A stretch of 64,000 bases of DNA from Streptomyces typhae (GTDB lineage: Bacteria; Actinomycetota; Actinomycetes; Streptomycetales; Streptomycetaceae). A model generated the notes under the pieces. It was not told the DNA's origin and made no database searches. It was given only the letters and a program-made list of their open reading frames with translations. Below are positions 59,701 through 64,000 of this stretch, piece after piece (position 1 is the first letter of the stretch; every line of letters begins with the position of its first letter). The stretch covers positions 44,021-108,020 of the forward strand of contig NZ_WPNZ01000033.1 of assembly GCF_009755605.1 (NCBI RefSeq). Reading direction: 5' to 3'. Position numbers and translations under genes: made by a program.

Positions 59701-60501
59701 TCAAACGCCGGACGGGCTTGAATTACCTGCCTTGCGCTCCGCTTCCGCCTTCTCCGCCGCTTCCATCTCCGCGAACACGTCGATCGGCGGCGGCGCCTTC
59801 GCCAGGAAGATCCAGGTGAAGTACACCGCGAGGACCATCGGCGGGAGCTTCAGGGCGATCAGGACCCAGCCGAGCTGCTCGGTGTCCCCCCACCAGTACA
59901 GCGGGAAGAGGATGGCGTACTTGGCGAGGAAGACCAGGCCCCAGGCGAGGGACGCCTTGGTGTACGCCTTCTTGCGGCCGGGGTTGCGGGTGCGCCAGGA
60001 GAGGTTCTCGCGGAAGACCGGGCCGAGGAGGAGCCCGAGCAGCGGATAGCCGACGAGCGCGGACAGGAAGAAGGCCGCGCCGAGGCCCGCGCCGTAGATC
60101 ATGCCGGGCAGGTAGAAGTCCTTGGCGTTGCCCGTGAACATGGCGAAGGCCACGCCGAACGCGACTCCGAAGACGCCGCTGAAGGCGTGCTTGACGGTGT
60201 CCCGGCGGACCAGACGGACCACGACCAGGACCAGCGCGACGGCCAGGGCCGCGATCGCCGACATGTGCAGGTCCTTGTTGATCGTGTAGATCAACACGAA
60301 GAGCAGGCCGGGGGCCATCGTCTCGACCGTGCCGCGGATGCCGCCGAAGGCGTCGAACAGCGCGGCCTGGGTGAGCGCCTTGGTGTCGGGGTCACCGGCC
60401 CCGTCGTGGGCGGGTCTGGCGTGCTTGGCCCGCTGCGCGTCGTGCGCGTCCTGCGGGCGGTCGCCCACGGCCTGGTCGGTCGGCTTGTCGACTGACGTCA
60501 C
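59701..60501 (-). CDS. DUF3159 membrane protein
   Basis: 266 residues. A hydrophilic N-terminus of about 45 residues is followed by five or six membrane helices. FGGIRGTVETMAPGLLFVLI, FSGVFGVAFGVAFAMFTGNA and WGLVFLAKYAILFPLYWWGD are typical of DUF3159. Function unknown; it is syntenic with the TrkA pair in actinobacteria, which hints at ion or envelope homeostasis. It lies 3 bp downstream of the OB-fold gene in the same direction. Confidence 0.92.
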   Translation of the reverse strand: MTSVDKPTDQAVGDRPQDAHDAQRAKHARPAHDGAGDPDTKALTQAALFDAFGGIRGTVETMAPGLLFVLIYTINKDLHMSAIAALAVALVLVVVRLVRRDTVKHAFSGVFGVAFGVAFAMFTGNAKDFYLPGMIYGAGLGAAFFLSALVGYPLLGLLLGPVFRENLSWRTRNPGRKKAYTKASLAWGLVFLAKYAILFPLYWWGDTEQLGWVLIALKLPPMVLAVYFTWIFLAKAPPPIDVFAEMEAAEKAEAERKAGNSSPSGV

Positions 60502-60504
60502 CGG

Positions 60505-60915
60505 TCACTCCCGTCCGAGCGGTCTGAGTTCGTACTTCGGGTTGAAGAGCACTCTGCGGCCGCGGTCTATGGAGATCCGGCCCGAGGCGATCAAGCGGCG
60601 CCCCGGCTCGATTCCCACGATGGAACGCCGGCCCAACCACACCACGTCCAGCGCGGCGGAACCGTCGAACAGCTCCGCCTCCAGGGCGGGGACGCCGGCC
60701 CGGGGCCGCAGGGTGACCGTGCGCAACGTACCAGTAACCGTCACTATCTGACGGTCCTGGCAGTCGCCGATGCGCGTGCATCCGGTCGTTTCGGCGTCCT
60801 CGCGCAGTTCCTGGGACTCCAAGTCCTGCTGGGACGTCGACAAGCGGTCGAGCATGCGCCGGAAGCGGCCCGTCGGCTTGCCGGATCCAGGGGCAGAACC
60901 AGGAACAGCACTCAT
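60505..60915 (-). CDS. OB-fold nucleic-acid-binding protein
   Basis: 136 residues. IGDCQDRQIVTVTGTLRTVT to ISIDRGRRVLFNPKYELRPL forms an OB-fold of the RecG-wedge/tRNA-anti type, preceded by a basic, Ser/Gln-rich N-terminus. Small proteins of this kind accompany DUF3159 genes in actinobacteria. The ATG at 60915 gives a full domain; longer frames are Arg/Pro-rich and unlikely. Confidence 0.88.
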   Translation of the reverse strand: MSAVPGSAPGSGKPTGRFRRMLDRLSTSQQDLESQELREDAETTGCTRIGDCQDRQIVTVTGTLRTVTLRPRAGVPALEAELFDGSAALDVVWLGRRSIVGIEPGRRLIASGRISIDRGRRVLFNPKYELRPLGRE

Positions 60916-60968
60916 ACCCGAAGCGTACCGGTGGCCGCCGACACCCCCGCAACGCACATACCCGCTCG

Positions 60969-61652
60969 CTACCGCTCGAAGCGGTACCCCATCCCCGGCT
61001 CCGTGATGAAGTGCCGCGGATGCGCCGGGTCCGCCTCCAGTTTGCGGCGGAGCTGGGCCATGTAGACGCGCAGATAGTTCGTCTCCGTGCCGTACGAGGG
61101 CCCCCAGACCTCCTGGAGGAGCTGCTTCTGGCTGACGAGGCGGCCCGCGTTGCGCACCAGGACCTCCAGGAGGTGCCACTCCGTGGGGGTCAGGCGTACG
61201 TCACGGCCGCCGCGGTTCACCTTCTTCGCGGCCAGGTCGACCGTGAAGTCGTCGGTGTCCACCGTCACGTCGTCCTCACCGGCACCGGTGGGCTCCGCGC
61301 GGCGGACGGCCGCGCGCAGCCGGGCGAGGAGCTCGTCCATGCCGAAGGGCTTGGTCACGTAGTCGTCGGCCCCGGCGTCCAGGGCCTCGACCTTCTCGTC
61401 GGAGCTGTGCCGCGCCGACAGGACCAGGATGGGCACGCGCGTCCAGCCGCGCAGCCCCCTGATCACCTCCACGCCGTCCATGTCGGGCAGACCGAGGTCG
61501 AGCACGATCACGTCGGGGTGGCGGGCGGCGGCGAGCTGCAGGGCGGTCGCGCCGTCCGGTGCCGCGTCCACGTCGTACTTGCGTGCCTTCAGGTTGATCA
61601 CGAGGGCACGTACGATCTGCGGCTCGTCGTCGACCACGAGCACCCGGGTCAT
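60969..61652 (-). CDS. kdpE: KdpE-like OmpR-family response regulator
   Basis: 227 residues. The receiver domain has the acidic pair in VVDDEPQ, phospho-acceptor Asp in VLDLGLPDMDG, VLSAR and KPFGM. A winged-helix output domain follows from about residue 130 (LTPTEWHLLEVLVRNAGRLV, YLRVYMAQLRRKLE). ATG 61652 is preceded by AGGCAGGTAGGA. A GTG at 61754 overlapping the kdpD stop would add a Thr/Ala/Gly-rich leader and has no good ribosome-binding site. No kdpFABC is near, so the regulated genes lie elsewhere or include the local K+ genes. Confidence 0.95.
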   Translation of the reverse strand: MTRVLVVDDEPQIVRALVINLKARKYDVDAAPDGATALQLAAARHPDVIVLDLGLPDMDGVEVIRGLRGWTRVPILVLSARHSSDEKVEALDAGADDYVTKPFGMDELLARLRAAVRRAEPTGAGEDDVTVDTDDFTVDLAAKKVNRGGRDVRLTPTEWHLLEVLVRNAGRLVSQKQLLQEVWGPSYGTETNYLRVYMAQLRRKLEADPAHPRHFITEPGMGYRFER

Positions 61653-61750
61653 TCCTACCTGCCTTTCGGGCTTGTCTGTGCCGCTCGCGCGGCTTCCTGC
61701 CGCGCGGGGGGCCTTCGTGCCGTCGGTGGCCACTGGGGCACCGGCCGCGG

Positions 61751-64000
61751 TCACGAGATCATCTGTATCGGACGGTCGGGTACGGGGGCCCTGCGGCCGG
61801 CGGCGGCCTTCAGGGTGAGGACCATCGTGAGGCCGCCGCCCGGAGTGTCCTCCGCGTCGAGGGTGCCGCGCATCGATTCCACGAAGCCGCGGGCCACCGC
61901 GAGGCCGAGGCCGACGCCGCTGCCGCGTGGAGCGTCACCGTAGCGCTGGAAGGGCTCGAAGATGCGTTCCTTGGCGTCGTCGGGGACGCCGGGCCCCCGG
62001 TCGACCACCCGTAGCTCCACGCGGTCGCCGAGCGCGCTGGCCGAGACGAGGACGGGTTCGTCCTCGGGCGCGTACTTGACGGCGTTCTCCACGATGTTGG
62101 CGACGGCGCGCTCCAGGAGGCCCTTGTCGACGGCGACCATCGGCAGGTCCTCGGGGACGTCGAGCTCGACGCTGCCGTCCGGGACGCCGCCGAGCGCCAT
62201 CGGCACGACCTCGTCGAGGTCGATCTCCCGGATCAGCGGGGTGACCGTGCCGGTCTGGAGGCGGGACATGTCGAGGAGGTTGCCGACGAGGTGGTCGAGG
62301 CGGTCGGCGCCGGCCTCGATGCCCTCCAGGAGCTCGGCCCGGTCCTCCTCGGACCACTCCACGTCCTCCGAGCGCAGGCTGGTCACGGCCGCCTTGATGC
62401 CGGCGAGCGGGGTGCGCAGGTCGTGGCTGACGGCGGCGAGCAGGGCGGTGCGGATGCGGTTGCCCTCGGCGAGCGTCCGGGCCCGGTCGGCCTCGGACTG
62501 AAGACGCTGGCGGTCCAGGACCACGGCGGCCTGGGCGGCGAACGCGGCGAGGACGCGGCGGTCCTCGGCGGGCAGCACGCGGCCGGTCAGGGCCAGGGCC
62601 ATGTGGTCGCCGACCGGCACGTCGACGTCGGCGTCCTCGGGGCGGCCGACGTGCGGGCGGTCGCCGACACCGCCCGCGCAGGTCCACGGCGTCACGTCGC
62701 TCTCGCGCTCCAGGAGGGCGACCCCTTCCATGGCGAACGTCTCGCGCACGGTCTCCAGGAGCGATTCGAGGCTGTTCTCGCCGCGCAGCACGCTGCCCGC
62801 GAGGTGCGCGAGGATCTCGGACTCGGCGCGCAGGCGCGCGGCCTGGTGGGTGCGGCGGGCGGCGAGGTCCACCACGGAGGCCACGGAGATCGCCACGGAC
62901 ACGAAGACGACGATCGCGACGATGTTCTTCGCGTCGGAGATCGTCCACTGGTGCAGCGGCGGGGTGAAGTAGTAGTTCAGGAGCAGCGAGCCGAACGCGG
63001 CCGAGGCGAGCGCGGGGGCGAGGCCGCCGAGCAGGGCCGCCGCCACGGTGAGGGTCAGGAAGAGCAGCATGTCGTTGGCGAGACCGAGGTCCGCGTCGAC
63101 GTGCGTGAGCAGCAGCGTGAGCAGGGCGGGGCCGACGACGCCGACCAGCCGGCCCCAGATGATCCGGGACCTGCCGAGCCGGGCGCCGCGGGCCACGGGC
63201 AGCCCCCGGCCCTTGGCGACCTCGCCGTGCGTGACGATGTGGACGTCCAGGTCGGGTCCCGACTCGCGGGCGACGGTGGCGCCGACGCCGGGCCCGAAGA
63301 CGTACTGCCAGGACTTGCGCCGGGAGGAGCCGAGGACGATCTGGGTGGCGTTGACGCCGCGGGCGAATTCGAGGAGGGCGGCCGGGATGTCGTCGCCTAT
63401 GACGTGGTGGAAGGTGCCGCCGAGGTCCTCGACCAGGGTGCGCTGGACGGCGAGTTCCTTCGGCGAGGCCGCGGTGAGGCCGTCGCTGCGGGCGATGTAC
63501 ACGGCGAGGATCTCGCTGCCTGAGCCCTTGGCGGCCATCCGGGCGGCCCTGCGGATGAGGGTGCGGCCCTCGGGTCCGCCGGTGAGGCCGACGACGATGC
63601 GTTCACGGGCCTGCCAGGTCGAGCGGATGTCGTGCTCGCCCCGGTACTCCTGGAGGTACTCGTCGACCCGGTCGGCCACCCACAGCAGCGCCAGCTCCCG
63701 CAGCGCCGTCAGGTTCCCCGGCCGGAAGTAGTTCGACAGGGCCGCGTCCACCTTGTCGGCCTTGTAGATGTTGCCGTGCGCCATCCGCCGCCGCAGCGCC
63801 TGCGGCGACATGTCCACCAGCTCGATCTGATCGGCCCGCCGCACCACCTCGTCCGGCACCGTCTCCCGCTGCCGCACCCCCGTGATCGACTCGACCACGT
63901 CCCCCAGCGACTCCAGATGCTGGATGTTCACCGTCGATATGACATCGACACCCGCTTCGAGCAGCTCCTCGACGTCCTGCCAGCGCTTGGCGTTGCGCGA
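61751..64000 (-). CDS. kdpD: KdpD-like sensor histidine kinase, partial at the right edge
   Basis: 750 codons are visible (749 residues and the stop); the N-terminus is cut. The visible part begins within the KdpD sensor domain (NAKRWQDVEELLEAGVDVIS, STVNIQHLESLGDVVESITG), then a UspA-like domain (RIVVGLTGGPEGRTLIRRAA), four membrane helices, a GAF region, HisKA with SHDLRTPLAG and HATPase with NIVENAVKYAPED and GSGVGLGLAV. It senses K+ limitation or turgor and phosphorylates KdpE. It ends about 100 bp before the kdpE ATG in the same operon. Confidence 0.95.
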   Translation of the reverse strand, partial: SRNAKRWQDVEELLEAGVDVISTVNIQHLESLGDVVESITGVRQRETVPDEVVRRADQIELVDMSPQALRRRMAHGNIYKADKVDAALSNYFRPGNLTALRELALLWVADRVDEYLQEYRGEHDIRSTWQARERIVVGLTGGPEGRTLIRRAARMAAKGSGSEILAVYIARSDGLTAASPKELAVQRTLVEDLGGTFHHVIGDDIPAALLEFARGVNATQIVLGSSRRKSWQYVFGPGVGATVARESGPDLDVHIVTHGEVAKGRGLPVARGARLGRSRIIWGRLVGVVGPALLTLLLTHVDADLGLANDMLLFLTLTVAAALLGGLAPALASAAFGSLLLNYYFTPPLHQWTISDAKNIVAIVVFVSVAISVASVVDLAARRTHQAARLRAESEILAHLAGSVLRGENSLESLLETVRETFAMEGVALLERESDVTPWTCAGGVGDRPHVGRPEDADVDVPVGDHMALALTGRVLPAEDRRVLAAFAAQAAVVLDRQRLQSEADRARTLAEGNRIRTALLAAVSHDLRTPLAGIKAAVTSLRSEDVEWSEEDRAELLEGIEAGADRLDHLVGNLLDMSRLQTGTVTPLIREIDLDEVVPMALGGVPDGSVELDVPEDLPMVAVDKGLLERAVANIVENAVKYAPEDEPVLVSASALGDRVELRVVDRGPGVPDDAKERIFEPFQRYGDAPRGSGVGLGLAVARGFVESMRGTLDAEDTPGGGLTMVLTLKAAAGRRAPVPDRPIQMIS

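Noticed and set aside
60969..64000. Full kdp operon
   Set aside because: kdpE and partial kdpD are present, but no kdpF, kdpA, kdpB or kdpC gene lies on either side within the window.

Overview
This is high-G+C actinobacterial DNA, most likely Streptomyces. The signs are strong third-position G/C bias, GTG starts, rare TTA codons, a WhiJ/BldB-type regulator cassette (XRE-DUF5753 with DUF397), a KdpDE pair, and a run of core genes in an order shared with other actinobacteria. Everything below was read from the sequence by eye; no database search was run.

Layout. (1) 1-13.3 kb: part of a biosynthetic gene cluster, cut by the left edge. A leftward operon encodes a carboxylesterase, class II DAHP synthase, SDR dehydrogenase, PhzD-like isochorismatase, PhzE-like ADIC synthase, fatty-acyl-AMP ligase and a KAS III-like enzyme. 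A divergent rightward operon encodes an arylamine N-acetyltransferase homologue, a second adenylating enzyme and an FAD monooxygenase. PhzE + PhzD + SDR is the chorismate route to 3-hydroxyanthranilate; with the ligase/KAS III pair this suggests a benzoxazole- or N-acyl-aryl-type product. (2) 13.4-16.6 kb: F420-type oxidoreductase and a NarL-type two-component system. (3) 16.6-39.7 kb: a large leftward defence island. It holds a SNF2 helicase and a giant adenine methyltransferase (DISARM DrmD/DrmMI-like), a DUF262 / DUF3696-ATPase / orphan triad, a 2285-residue DUF1998 helicase with a Vsr-like nuclease domain, and a RelE-UvrD fusion. A three-gene HATPase / XRE / DUF397 regulatory cassette sits in the middle. 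(4) 39.8-43.6 kb: Ser/Thr kinase, TetR regulator and DHA2 efflux pump. (5) 44.2-51.0 kb: a single-chain type ISP/IIG restriction-modification enzyme and a DUF262-AlbA_2 fusion. The latter lies between two near-identical 29-bp sequences, one inside the 3' end of an RNA methyltransferase gene and the other in a displaced copy of that 3' end, so it looks like an integrated element. (6) 51-64 kb: core chromosome with RNA methyltransferase, KimA-like K+ importer, two TrkA/RCK proteins, DUF3159, OB-fold protein and KdpE/KdpD. An MmpL transporter, an ArsR-like regulator and a small membrane protein are intercalated.

How the parts fit. The left operons divide supply and assembly of an aromatic metabolite around one divergent promoter with clear operator-like repeats. 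The central island combines modification (methyltransferase), DNA translocation (three helicases) and nuclease or abortive modules. It does not match a complete defence system I know, and it is the best candidate here for an undescribed one. The right part looks like a potassium-homeostasis neighbourhood next to a mobile-element insertion site.
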